NCBI RefSeq assembly: GCF_014643735.1
Contig: NZ_BMKA01000002.1
Location: 248,001-312,000 of the forward strand
Length of the DNA: 64,000 nucleotides
Direction: 5' to 3'
From: Neptunicoccus cionae
GTDB taxonomy: Bacteria > Pseudomonadota > Alphaproteobacteria > Rhodobacterales > Rhodobacteraceae
Made by a program: the position numbers and the translations under genes. Of this stretch, positions 16,849 through 25,428 are shown in pieces; the stretch's first letter is position 1, and each line of letters starts with the position of its first letter. The notes under the pieces are model-generated. The model did no database searches, was not told where the DNA came from, and was given only the letters and a program-made list of their open reading frames with translations.

Positions 16849-17826
16849 ATGACACCCGCAATGAACGGCGCGCATCCATATCGCTCCACCCTGATCGTTC
16901 TGGCGATTTTCTTGGGTTGCGGTGTGCTGGCCTTCGCGACCGCATCGGGTGAGGACATCTGGCACCAGATCACCCTGCTCTCCCTGACACAGATTGGCAT
17001 CCTTCTGGCTTTGTCGCTGGTCAATTACACGTTCCGCGCACTTCGCTGGTTCCTTTACGGTCGCGCCCTTGGGCTGGACCTTGGTGTGCTGCAAGTGCTG
17101 CGGCATTATCTCGGTGGCTTTGCCCTGACCATGACGCCAGGGCGTCTGGGAGAATTGGTGCGCGTGCGCTGGATCAACCGCGAAACCGGCGCCAGTGTGG
17201 AACGCACGGCACCTTTGGTGCTTGTGGATCGTGCGGCTGATCTCGCCTCCTCCGGCCTGTTGCTGGCGGCTGCGATGCTGGTTATGGCGGGTGGGATTAG
17301 CGGGGGCATTCCCGTTGCCATCATCGCCATCCTCGCAGCAATCGTCGCGACCCGCCCTACCCTGTTCCGCTGGTGCGTTACCATGCTGTTCAAGCTGATC
17401 GGACGCAAGCCGCGCCTGTTTGCCCGCGCCCGCCGCGCGGCGCAATCGCTGAAACCTTTCTCCCAACCGGCCATCGCGCTGCCCGCCTTTGCGCTGGGGT
17501 TTCTCGGCTGGTTTGCAGAAGGTTACGCCTTTTATCTGCTCTTGGACTGGATGGGCGCCAGCCTGCCTGTCTGGACCTGTGTCGGCATCTTTGTTTTTGC
17601 CATGATGACCGGCGGCGCCACCGGATTGCCCGGCGGCGTAGGCGGTGCCGAAGCCGCAATGCTTGCGCTTCTCTCATTGCAAGGCGTGCCGTTGGAAATC
17701 GCGCTGCCTGCCACTGCTATCATCCGCATTACAACGCTCTGGTTCGCGATCGGACTGGGTGTTCTGATCTTCCCGATCGCCGAAACCGCTGCCGCACGGA
17801 GGCCACATGCGCTGGAAAACCGCTGA
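16849..17826 (+). CDS. Flippase-like membrane protein (YbhN/LPG-synthase TM family)
   Basis: A 325-residue inner-membrane protein with about eight helices, of the UPF0104/YbhN family (lysylphosphatidylglycerol-synthase transmembrane region). Characteristic parts are NYTFRALRWFLYGRALG (about 59-75), FALTMTPGRLGELVRVRW (about 91-108) and TGGATGLPGGVGGAEAAML (about 252-270). Family members are thought to move or modify lipid-linked substrates. The next gene starts 20 bases before its stop, and with the DprE-like pair downstream it plausibly handles a polyprenyl-phosphate sugar. That role is inference. Confidence 0.85.
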   Translation: MTPAMNGAHPYRSTLIVLAIFLGCGVLAFATASGEDIWHQITLLSLTQIGILLALSLVNYTFRALRWFLYGRALGLDLGVLQVLRHYLGGFALTMTPGRLGELVRVRWINRETGASVERTAPLVLVDRAADLASSGLLLAAAMLVMAGGISGGIPVAIIAILAAIVATRPTLFRWCVTMLFKLIGRKPRLFARARRAAQSLKPFSQPAIALPAFALGFLGWFAEGYAFYLLLDWMGASLPVWTCVGIFVFAMMTGGATGLPGGVGGAEAAMLALLSLQGVPLEIALPATAIIRITTLWFAIGLGVLIFPIAETAAARRPHALENR

Positions 17827-19129
17827 ACTGACCGGCTGGGGCCGTGTATTAACCGGAAAGGCCGAACTGGCCCGTCCGGAGAAACCGGCTGCCCTGTCGC
17901 AAATCCTAAAGAAGAGCCCCGCGCCTGCCATCGGCGCGCAGCGCTCTTACGGGGATGCGGCGGTAAACGGCAACGGTCGCGCCATCGACATGACCCGACT
18001 GGACCGATTTATCAGCTTTGATCCTGAAACAGGTATTCTTCACGCCGAAGCGGGCTGTTCCATCACCGATATGCTGGACACATTCGCCCCCCAAGGCTGG
18101 ATGCCTGCGGTCATGCCGGGCACAGGATTTGCCACGCTCGGCGGGTGTATTGCCCACGATGTTCACGGCAAGAACCACCATAAGGCAGGAACCTTCGGTC
18201 AGCATGTCGTAGCGGTTGACCTTATGGGGGCGGATGGCAGCACCAAAACCATCACCCCTGAAAGCGATCCGGCCCTGTTCAAAGCCACAATCGGCGGCTT
18301 GGGCCAGACCGGCGCCATCGTGTCAGCTAAAATCAAAATGATCCCCTGTTCCTCCCGCTTGATACAAGTGGACGAACGCCGCGCTGCCAATCTGGTAGAG
18401 TTCATGGAGATGCTAAAGGCTTCAAACGCGACGTATTGTGTCGGCTGGATCGACGGCACGGCCAACGGCCAAAGCCTCGGGCGTGGCATTCTGGAAGAGG
18501 CAGAGCTGACCAGCTCAAACATGGCCCCGAAACGGCGCAAGCCGCGCAAAGTGCCGTTCAACGCGCCGAAATTCGCACTCTCGCCGCCCACAGTGCGCCT
18601 GTTCAACCGGATGTATTTCAACCGCATCCCGAAACAGGGGCGTGGCGTGTTGCGCAGCCTGAAGGATTTCTTTTTCCCGCTCGACAAAATCCACGACTGG
18701 AACAAACTCTACGGCAAACGCGGCTTTCACCAGTTCCAATGCGTCCTGCCCGATGAAACAGCCGAGCGCACCCTGCGCGACATGTTGCGCCTGATTGCCG
18801 ATGCGGGACTTGCCTCGCCACTTGCCGTACTGAAACGCACGGGCGCGGGACGGGCGGGGCTCCTCTCCTTCCCGATGGAAGGTTTCACGCTGGCGCTGGA
18901 TTTTCCCAACAGCGAAAAATCCCGTGCGCTGGTGGCCCAACTAAACGCACTGGCCGCCGAAGCCGGAGGCCGCATTTATTTCGCCAAAGACAGTCTGGCC
19001 ACCGCGGCGCAGGCCCGTCAGATGTATCCCGAACTGGCGGAATGGCAGAAAACCGTTGAGGCAGCCGATCCGGAAGGCGCCTTCAAAACCGATCTTATCC
19101 GCCGCCTGAAACTGAGGACTCCCGCATGA
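17807..19129 (+). CDS. DprE1-like FAD-dependent decaprenylphosphoryl-ribose 2-oxidase
   Basis: A 440-residue flavoenzyme closely resembling mycobacterial DprE1, which oxidises polyprenylphosphoryl-ribose at C2. The FAD-binding PCMH-type domain has AQRSYGDAAVNG (about 44-55), GTGFATLGGCIAHDVHGKNHH (105-125, with the His120-Gly-Lys122 core) and GGLGQTGAIV. The substrate domain has GFHQFQCVLP, LSFPMEGFTLALDFP and YFAKDS (Lys394). Where M. tuberculosis has the benzothiazinone-target Cys387 (ICVDFP), this protein has Ala363. It overlaps the flippase-like gene by 20 bases and the DprE2-like gene by 4. Confidence 0.88.
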   Translation: MRWKTAELTGWGRVLTGKAELARPEKPAALSQILKKSPAPAIGAQRSYGDAAVNGNGRAIDMTRLDRFISFDPETGILHAEAGCSITDMLDTFAPQGWMPAVMPGTGFATLGGCIAHDVHGKNHHKAGTFGQHVVAVDLMGADGSTKTITPESDPALFKATIGGLGQTGAIVSAKIKMIPCSSRLIQVDERRAANLVEFMEMLKASNATYCVGWIDGTANGQSLGRGILEEAELTSSNMAPKRRKPRKVPFNAPKFALSPPTVRLFNRMYFNRIPKQGRGVLRSLKDFFFPLDKIHDWNKLYGKRGFHQFQCVLPDETAERTLRDMLRLIADAGLASPLAVLKRTGAGRAGLLSFPMEGFTLALDFPNSEKSRALVAQLNALAAEAGGRIYFAKDSLATAAQARQMYPELAEWQKTVEAADPEGAFKTDLIRRLKLRTPA

Positions 19130-19863
19130 GCCAGACTTGGATAATACTTGGCGCTGGTTCGGCTATGGGCCGCGCGTTCGCCCGCAAAGCGGCCACACAA
19201 GGGGCGCATCTGGTGCTTGCCGCACGGGATCAGGATGATCTTGACCGGACCGCTGCGGATTGTCTTGCACGGGGCGCAGCTTCGGCGGCGGCTGTGCTGT
19301 TTGACGTGCGCAAACCAGAAAGCTTCGCGCCGATCTATGACGCCGCCAAAGCCAATGACGGTATCATCAACACCGCCGTTTTCGTTGGTTCCATGGCGCC
19401 GCAAGATGATGTTGATGCAGACCCGAATGTGGGTGATCTGACGATACAGGACAGCTTTACCGGACCTGTCAATTTCCTTCACGGGCTCGCCCCAATTATG
19501 GAAGCGCGCAAAGGCGGCACAGTTCTGGGGATCGGATCGGTTGCAGGGGATCGCGGCCGGATCGGGAATTACATTTACGGTGCAGCAAAGGCCGGTTTCC
19601 ACACCTATCTGTCTGGCCTGCGCAACCGTCTGAACCGCAGCGGCGGACATGTTGTCACCGTGAAACCGGGGTTTGTGGACACGGCGATGACTTGGGGGAT
19701 TGAAGGCATGTTCCTTGTCGCCAGCCCCGAACAGATCGCTCAGGACTTATGGACCGCCCATGAAAAGCGTAAAAACACGCTCTATACGCCGTTCTTCTGG
19801 CGCTACATCATGGCGATTATCAAATCCATCCCCGAGCCGATCTTCAAGAAACTGTCGGTTTGA
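19126..19863 (+). CDS. DprE2-like short-chain dehydrogenase
   Basis: A 245-residue SDR with the cofactor motif GAGSAMGRAFARKAA (about 9-23), catalytic Ser138, and Tyr151-x3-Lys155 (YGAAK). The closest functional idea is DprE2, which reduces the 2-keto intermediate from DprE1 to polyprenylphosphoryl-arabinose. Support comes from its ATGA overlap with the DprE1-like gene and from a hydrophobic C-terminus (WRYIMAIIKSIPEPIF) like membrane-associated DprE2 proteins. SDR specificity is hard to read from sequence alone. Confidence 0.82.
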   Translation: MSQTWIILGAGSAMGRAFARKAATQGAHLVLAARDQDDLDRTAADCLARGAASAAAVLFDVRKPESFAPIYDAAKANDGIINTAVFVGSMAPQDDVDADPNVGDLTIQDSFTGPVNFLHGLAPIMEARKGGTVLGIGSVAGDRGRIGNYIYGAAKAGFHTYLSGLRNRLNRSGGHVVTVKPGFVDTAMTWGIEGMFLVASPEQIAQDLWTAHEKRKNTLYTPFFWRYIMAIIKSIPEPIFKKLSV

Positions 19864-19876
19864 AACGGTTCACGTC

Positions 19877-21298
19877 TCAGACAATTTTCCCTGCGGCGTA
19901 GAACATGATCAGGACCGTGACAGCGATGATTGCGACACCGGATTTATCGCGCATGGCAAAAACAATCGGGTCGTAATCCTGCTTCCCCTGCCAACCCAGC
20001 AGCACCATACGGATCTGCCACAGCGCAAGCGGGATAATCGCTAGGCGCAGCATCCAGATATCCTGATAGAGCGTCGCCGCCGTGCCGCTGAACGTATACA
20101 TCAGGAACACCAGCAGCGAAAAGAACACGCCAAGGCCTGCGACATTCACCAGATCCTCCCGGTCCGATTTGCGATAGCCGCGTCCGGGCACTTTGCCGTC
20201 CGATTTCGCAAGGGTCAGTTCGGTCAACCGCTTCACACAACCAAGCGCAAGGAAGGTTGGAAAGATAAGGCCCACCAGCCAGCCCGACGCAGTAACCTGC
20301 GCGGCAAGCCCGCCCGCGATCACCCGCAGAGTATAAAGCGCAGCAAGGGTCGCAATATCGACCCAGCGCATTTTCTTAAGCTTCAGTGAATAAGACAGCG
20401 ACAGCAGCATATAGAGCGCGATCACCCCCAACAGCGCCCAGCCGATGATATACCCGACCCCAAGCGCAAACACCCCAAGCGCAAAGCTCATCAGCATGGC
20501 ATCCGGAATCCGTGCGTTGCCAGACGCGAGCGGTCTGAATTGTTTTTTCGGATGCTGGCGATCCGCTTCCAGATCCAGCAGGTCATTCACGATATAAATG
20601 GACGAAGCCGCTGCCGAAAAAGCGGCAATCGCCAAAATCACACGCATGATCGACAAGGGATCAACGGAATGGGCGGCAATCAGGGGCAGGAACAACAGCG
20701 CGTTCTTGACCCACTGGTGGGGCCGCAACCCCATCGCCAGAGAGCGGCGAGACCATGACTTCTTGACCTGAACAACCTCGACACCGTCCGCTTTCAACTG
20801 GCGGACGACCGAAGGGTGACGTCCGACAACAATCGCCTCGCCCGCCGAACGCCATACCTTGGAATCCAGTTTCTGATCCCCGGCATAGGCATATTGCCCT
20901 TCCCCGAAACGTGCATTCAAGGCAGCTGCCTTGGCTTCCCCTTTCAGGTTTACCGCGCCGTCCGATCCGATGTGATCCCCTTCCACCCCGTGGTAATCGG
21001 CCAACCGCTGCACCAATGTCGTGTCGCTGGCAGAGGCAAAGATCACCTCGCGTCCCTCGGCACGGGCTTCTTCCATATAGGCCTGAATATCCGGATTAAC
21101 CGGAAGCAGTTCCACATTTACATCCGCCAGCTCGGTAATCTCCCGTTTCAGGCGAGCGCGGTCGTTGAAATGGCTGAACACGGTTTTGATGGTTTTCAGG
21201 GGTTGTTTGCCCAAGGCAAGCCAGAATCCCTCAAACAGCATATCGGTCTTTAGAAACGTCCCGTCGATATCTACGGCAAGCGGTCTTTTATTGGTCAT
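19877..21298 (-). CDS. HAD-UbiA fusion: polyprenyl-phosphate phosphoribosyltransferase-like
   Basis: A 473-residue two-domain protein. Residues 1-180 are a HAD hydrolase: DIDGTFLKTD at 10-19 gives the nucleophile Asp, SASD (89-92) is motif II, and GDQKLDSKVW (140-149) is the acidic motif. Residues 185-473 are a UbiA-type membrane transferase with NDLLDLEADRQHP at 238-250 and KKQFRPLASG, matching the pattern of mycobacterial DPPR synthase Rv3806c. This suggests transfer of 5-phosphoribose to polyprenyl phosphate and removal of the 5-phosphate by the HAD part. It converges on the DprE pair and overlaps the transglycosylase stop by 4 bases. Confidence 0.82.
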   Translation of the reverse strand: MTNKRPLAVDIDGTFLKTDMLFEGFWLALGKQPLKTIKTVFSHFNDRARLKREITELADVNVELLPVNPDIQAYMEEARAEGREVIFASASDTTLVQRLADYHGVEGDHIGSDGAVNLKGEAKAAALNARFGEGQYAYAGDQKLDSKVWRSAGEAIVVGRHPSVVRQLKADGVEVVQVKKSWSRRSLAMGLRPHQWVKNALLFLPLIAAHSVDPLSIMRVILAIAAFSAAASSIYIVNDLLDLEADRQHPKKQFRPLASGNARIPDAMLMSFALGVFALGVGYIIGWALLGVIALYMLLSLSYSLKLKKMRWVDIATLAALYTLRVIAGGLAAQVTASGWLVGLIFPTFLALGCVKRLTELTLAKSDGKVPGRGYRKSDREDLVNVAGLGVFFSLLVFLMYTFSGTAATLYQDIWMLRLAIIPLALWQIRMVLLGWQGKQDYDPIVFAMRDKSGVAIIAVTVLIMFYAAGKIV

Positions 21299-22155
21299 TT
21301 ACTGGCTCTTGTTTTAAAGACGCATCCGTCTGTCACGTATTTTGGCGGCGTCATACACAGGCTGCGGGCGACTTGCCATGCCGCGACCACTTTGGGCACA
21401 TAGGCGCGGGTTTCGGGATAGGGTGGCACGCCGAGGTGTTTCTTAACCGCGTTCTCTCCGGCGTTGTAACCGGCAAGGGCGAGCAACGGATCCCGGTCAA
21501 ATTCGTTCAGCAACCAGTCCAGATAAGCCGAACCGCCTTTAATATTCTGCGCAGGATCGGTGCTGTCGGTCACATTAAACCGCGCAGCCGTATCAGGGAT
21601 CAGCTGCATCAACCCCACAGCCCCTGCCCCGCTGATGGCATCGGCACGCCCGGCCGACTCTACGCCAATCACTGCCAGCACAAACGCAGGCGAGACATTC
21701 TTACCCAAAGTGGCCAGCAAGATATTACCGCCGTATTTATCCGCCAGCGACTGCATATGCCCGATATTGGGAGACAGGCGCGCGGAGTGGCCGGGATTTT
21801 TGCTCAGGCTATGCAGCGCTTTTTCCAGCCGCCCCGAAGCCGCTGCTGTCATTAGAGGCGAGTTATCGTCCCAGAACCAGTCTTGCAGATCCGTAGGCTT
21901 TACCGTGGCAATCGCAATTTCGGCTGTTTCTTCGGTCGCTTTGGCTTTCTGGTTTTCCATCTTTTCGCGGTGGAGACGTTTATAATAGTCTTCTTCAGGG
22001 GAGATCTGCACATTGATGCGCTTGCCCGAGGACTTTCCGGGTACGCCCACCTTCTTGAATGTGATGCCCTGCGCGCCTGCTGGCGGGGCGTGTGCTCCGG
22101 CTATAAGGACTGCTCCGGCCAAACACACCGCTTTGAATGCGGAATTACCTGTCAC
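21295..22155 (-). CDS. Lytic transglycosylase, SLT domain
   Basis: A 286-residue periplasmic muramidase-like protein. A signal peptide (AFKAVCLAGAVLIAGAHA) is followed by a charged linker. The SLT/goose-lysozyme domain has the catalytic Glu in VIGVESAGRADAISGAGAVGLMQLIPDTA, then ALAGYNAGENAV. The start chosen is GTG 22155, which puts the signal peptide at the N-terminus. Another GTG at 22299 would add 48 residues lacking signal features. Its stop overlaps the HAD-UbiA start (ATGA). It could open peptidoglycan for the Tad pilus that begins 350 bases away on the other strand, but that link is positional only. Confidence 0.85.
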   Translation of the reverse strand: MTGNSAFKAVCLAGAVLIAGAHAPPAGAQGITFKKVGVPGKSSGKRINVQISPEEDYYKRLHREKMENQKAKATEETAEIAIATVKPTDLQDWFWDDNSPLMTAAASGRLEKALHSLSKNPGHSARLSPNIGHMQSLADKYGGNILLATLGKNVSPAFVLAVIGVESAGRADAISGAGAVGLMQLIPDTAARFNVTDSTDPAQNIKGGSAYLDWLLNEFDRDPLLALAGYNAGENAVKKHLGVPPYPETRAYVPKVVAAWQVARSLCMTPPKYVTDGCVFKTRASK

Positions 22156-22507
22156 TGCTCTGCTCTTTTGGTTTTGTTTTCCTAGGAATCGCAAAAAAGC
22201 GGCAGCAAAGCTAGGAGATTGTGTGTTTGAACTGTGGCTTTTTTGCCGAAAACCCCCTGAAGCCGCGCAGAAATCCGCCGATCTCAAAATTAATTTCACA
22301 AGTAAAGTATCAGAAAATAAGGGAATTTCACGCTTCGTTGATAAAATGTTAAAATCTTAGAAATTCCAAGTTTATGCGCCAAACTGTGGTCACATTTCCC
22401 AGTATAAATAGCTTCATAGACACGACGGGCCGAGCATTGACGAGAACGCTCCCCCAGTTAACCGGGTCTAAGAGAAAAACTTAAATGTGACCTTGGAGGG
22501 TTCAAAA
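22156..22507. other. AT-rich divergent intergenic region before the Tad locus
   Basis: About 350 bases between the transglycosylase and flp. AT content is visibly higher than in the flanks. TATAAA at 22403-22408 is a possible -10 for flp, leaving a leader of about 95 bases. AACTGTGG occurs twice (22230-22237 and 22382-22389). No gene is seen. Confidence 0.5.
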
Positions 22508-22681
22508 ATGAAACTGTTTAAATTTGCTAAAGACGAAGACGGCGCTGTAACTGTAGACTGGGTTGTTCTGACAGCCGCACTGGTACTGGTTGGTGGCGTT
22601 GTTGTAACAGCGATCCGCGGCGGCATGGAAGACCTGGCCTCCGACATCAACACCCAGCTGTCCGCGACTTCCGTATCGTAA
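22508..22681 (+). CDS. flp: Flp-type pilin
   Basis: A 57-residue prepilin of the Tad/Flp type IVb system. A short basic leader (MKLFKFAKDEDG) precedes the presumed prepilin-peptidase site after Gly12, then a hydrophobic helix AVTVDWVVLTAALVLVGGVVV forms the fibre core. The usual +5/+6 Glu-Tyr pair is Asp-Trp here, as in some other roseobacter Flp proteins I recall. GGAGG lies seven bases before the ATG. Two hairpins follow, the second a strong terminator, so flp can be expressed well above the rest of the locus. Confidence 0.92.
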   Translation: MKLFKFAKDEDGAVTVDWVVLTAALVLVGGVVVTAIRGGMEDLASDINTQLSATSVS

Positions 22682-22697
22682 GCTGACTGATGCTGTA

Positions 22698-22720
22698 GCG
22701 AAGGGCCATCGGCCCTTCGC
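22698..22720 (+). terminator. Hairpin directly after flp
   Basis: GCGAAGGGCC (22698-22707) pairs perfectly with GGCCCTTCGC (22711-22720) around a 3-base loop. There is no T-run, so it may protect the flp mRNA 3' end rather than terminate. Confidence 0.6.
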
Positions 22721-22764
22721 TCTCCACCGCGCCAAGCGGCAGCAAAACAAAAAGATTTGTATGC

Positions 22765-22799
22765 CGCGAACGATCATTGATCGGGTCGCGCTTTTTTTT
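22765..22799 (+). terminator. Rho-independent terminator between flp and cpaB
   Basis: Outer stem CGCGA/TCGCG (22765-22769, 22786-22790) and inner stem CGATC/GATCG (22771-22775, 22779-22783) are followed by eight Ts (22792-22799). Confidence 0.8.
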
Positions 22800-22898
22800 G
22801 GTGGAACAGTTCAGATGGTCACGGGGTGCGCCAAACGATACTCCTGAACAATAGCTTAAGCGGCTGCCTGCACGTCAACGCGCGCTGCCACGGGACGC

Positions 22899-22920
22899 AA
22901 CTCAACCGAATAAATGAGTT
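22899..22920. promoter_or_regulatory. Inverted repeat upstream of cpaB
   Basis: AACTCA (22899-22904) and TGAGTT (22915-22920) form a perfect inverted repeat with a 10-base spacer, 40 bases before cpaB and after the flp terminator. It may be an operator for a separate cpaB promoter. Confidence 0.35.
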
Positions 22921-22959
22921 CAATCGAGTAATCAGATACAAGAAGAGCGGGTGAAGAAC

Positions 22960-23790
22960 ATGCGTATGGTTTTTGCATTAGTGCTAATTATGGGGGTCGC
23001 TATCGCTGGTGGCGCCGTTTACATGGCGATGGAGCGTTTCAATCAGTATGAAGCAGCTCTCGCACAGAAAAACACGCCAAAAGTCCAGAAGATCGACCTG
23101 AAGACTGTCTATGTCGCAGCGAACGAACTGGAATACGGCAAACCGCTGACAGAAGAAGACGTGAAAGCAGTAGAATTTCCGTTGGCAGCCGTTCCGGAAA
23201 ATTCATTTTCCGAACTGGAAGCCCTGATCGGCAACGAAGAAGACGACGAGTTCCGCACAGTGCTGCGTACAATGGAACCGGGCGAGGCAATTCTCGCCTC
23301 TAAAGTGACTCGCCTTGGCGAAGATGCCGGCGTGTCTTCCCGCCTGAAGAAAGGGATGCGCGCCTTTGCGATCCGCGTGGACGTGGCCTCCGGTGTATCC
23401 GGATTCCTGCGTCCTGGTGACAAAGTTGACGTTTACTGGACCGGTAAGACCGAAAAGGAAACCGTCACGAAGCTGATCCTGAACGGGCTGGAACTGATCG
23501 CGATTGACCAGCAAGCTGATGCAACCCGCAACCGCCCGACTGTTGCGCGGACTGTTACCGTTGCCGCCAATGTGAAAACCATTGCGGCACTGGTTCAAGC
23601 GCAGTCCACCGGTAAGTTGCTGTTGTCCCTGCGTGGCATCGACGATGAATCAACTTCCGAACAGATCGAGATCACCAAAGACGATCTGCTGGGCCGCGAA
23701 CAGATCAAACTGGTCGAAAAGGAAATCTGCACCATCAAAACCCGCCGTGGCGCAGAAGTGATCGAAATTCCGATCCCCTGCTCCAACTGA
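22960..23790 (+). CDS. cpaB: Flp pilus assembly protein CpaB/RcpC
   Basis: A 276-residue periplasmic protein anchored by an N-terminal helix (VFALVLIMGVAIAGGAVYMAM). A SAF domain follows (about 45-110: VYVAANELEYGKPLTEEDVKAVEFP and GEAILASKVT), then the RcpC domain (about 110-225). It probably contacts the secretin and the peptidoglycan. I take ATG 22960. GTG 22951 is an alternative adding three residues. It is the first gene of the pilus assembly operon after the flp terminator. Confidence 0.92.
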   Translation: MRMVFALVLIMGVAIAGGAVYMAMERFNQYEAALAQKNTPKVQKIDLKTVYVAANELEYGKPLTEEDVKAVEFPLAAVPENSFSELEALIGNEEDDEFRTVLRTMEPGEAILASKVTRLGEDAGVSSRLKKGMRAFAIRVDVASGVSGFLRPGDKVDVYWTGKTEKETVTKLILNGLELIAIDQQADATRNRPTVARTVTVAANVKTIAALVQAQSTGKLLLSLRGIDDESTSEQIEITKDDLLGREQIKLVEKEICTIKTRRGAEVIEIPIPCSN

Positions 23791-23818
23791 TCCTACAGAT
23801 TCTCGATTGCACCAGATT

Positions 23819-23840
23819 GACGGGCGCCACGGCGCCCGTC
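23819..23840 (+). terminator. GC-rich hairpin after cpaB
   Basis: GACGGGCGCC (23819-23828) is followed two bases later by its perfect complement (23831-23840) and TTG. It is a strong stem with little T-run, in the 220-base gap before the secretin gene. It may attenuate read-through. Confidence 0.5.
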
Positions 23841-24013
23841 TTGCTGTGAAATCAAGGGGCCGACTGTGACACTGTTGCCCTGTTTCAACATACACTGCCC
23901 CTTACAAAATATTGAATCTTGATAATAAATTCCATTTGGCGCAGTGTGCTCGGTAATAATCGGGCATCAAAGACCCAGATCAAAGCAGTAGTGGTTCAGA
24001 GAGGCAGGATCAC

Positions 24014-25423
24014 ATGAGTATCAAAAACCTGTTAACAGCAGGCCTGTTGGGCGTATGCGCAACCGGCTTTATCGCACCACCCGCAGCAGCGCAAAATGTG
24101 CTGAAAATCATGCGTGGCGCGACGACAAGCAGTATTAAAGTATCCGTAAACCGTGCCATTGTCATGGAATCCGACCAGCCCTTTGCAGAACTATCAGTGG
24201 CCAATCCGGGCATCGCGGACATCGCGACGCTGTCGGATAGGACCATTTATGTTCTGGGAAAATCGCCTGGTCGCACAACTTTGACCCTGTTGGCTGCGGA
24301 CGGAAAGCTGATCACTAACGTAGATGTGCATGTGTCCCCCGATCTGGCGGAATTCAAAGAGCGCCTGCGTGAGATCCTTCCGCGCGAACCCATCGAAGTG
24401 CGCACCGCCAATGACGGCATCGTGCTTTCGGGTCGTGTGTCAGGCAAACAGAAACTGGCCCGTGCGCTGGATCTGGCTGAACGCTATGCACCGGAACGTG
24501 TCACTAACCTGATGACAGTCGGTGGCTCGCAGCAAGTTATGCTGAAGGTACGCTTTGCAGAAATGCAACGCAGTGTTGCAAAAAACCTGTCCGCCAGTAT
24601 CGGCGTGGATATTACGGGCAACAGCCCGATTGCCCAGATTGGCACCGGATCTCTGCTTCAAACTCCGACTACGACGGGTGTCGGGGTCGCGACCACCGGT
24701 CAACAGGGTGCGTTCTCTCTGGGGTTCTCCTCGGGTGATCTTGCGATTAACCTGATGCTGGAGGCACTGGAAACCAAAGGTTTGGTCCGCACCCTTGCTG
24801 AACCGAACCTCGTTGCGATTTCGGGTAACGAGGCAAGCTTTCTTGCCGGTGGCGAGTTCCCCGTCCCCGTTGCGGACGGCGACGGCATCACAATTGAATA
24901 CAAACCCTTTGGTATTGAACTGAAATTCAAGCCCATCGTGGTAGACGGCGACCTGATCAACCTGACTATTGAAAGCGCGGTGTCCGAACTGGACCCGACC
25001 CAGTCTATCACGGTCAGCGGTTCGGTCATTCCAGCCTTCTCCAAGCGTGAGGCAACCACTGTTGTGGAAATGCGCGACGGGCAGAGCATGTCTATTGCAG
25101 GTCTGCTGCAGGACAACTTCTCTGATGCGGCATCCCAAGTGCCCTGGCTCGGGGATGTACCGATCCTTGGCGCCCTGTTTCGCAGCGCCAATTACTCCCG
25201 CGATCAAAGTGAGCTGGTTGTGATCGTTACGCCACACCTTGTTACTCCGGTGAATGGCGACAGCCTCAGCCTGCCAACGGACCGCGTGAAAATCCCCAAC
25301 GAAAGCGAATTGTTCCTCTTGGGCAATGTCACCGGCAATCGTAAAGGCAAAACCGTGAAACGAGCCACTGGAACCGTGTCCTCCCAGGACTTCACTGGTT
25401 CCTACGGCTATGTGATGGAGTAA
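24014..25423 (+). CDS. cpaC: Tad pilus secretin RcpA/CpaC
   Basis: A 469-residue outer-membrane secretin that forms the pilus exit pore. A signal peptide ends near PPAAAQ. The N-terminal BON/pilus-type domain (about 45-115) holds ADIATLSDRTIYVLGKSPGRTTL. The N1-like region follows, then the secretin beta-barrel domain (about 225-410) with ALETKGLVRTLAEPNLVAISGNEASFLAGGEFPVPV and the C-terminal VPWLGDVPILGALFRS, family hallmarks. GGCAGGA serves as ribosome site. The OmpA-like lipoprotein gene follows after five bases. Confidence 0.95.
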   Translation: MSIKNLLTAGLLGVCATGFIAPPAAAQNVLKIMRGATTSSIKVSVNRAIVMESDQPFAELSVANPGIADIATLSDRTIYVLGKSPGRTTLTLLAADGKLITNVDVHVSPDLAEFKERLREILPREPIEVRTANDGIVLSGRVSGKQKLARALDLAERYAPERVTNLMTVGGSQQVMLKVRFAEMQRSVAKNLSASIGVDITGNSPIAQIGTGSLLQTPTTTGVGVATTGQQGAFSLGFSSGDLAINLMLEALETKGLVRTLAEPNLVAISGNEASFLAGGEFPVPVADGDGITIEYKPFGIELKFKPIVVDGDLINLTIESAVSELDPTQSITVSGSVIPAFSKREATTVVEMRDGQSMSIAGLLQDNFSDAASQVPWLGDVPILGALFRSANYSRDQSELVVIVTPHLVTPVNGDSLSLPTDRVKIPNESELFLLGNVTGNRKGKTVKRATGTVSSQDFTGSYGYVME

Positions 25424-25428
25424 GGCAC

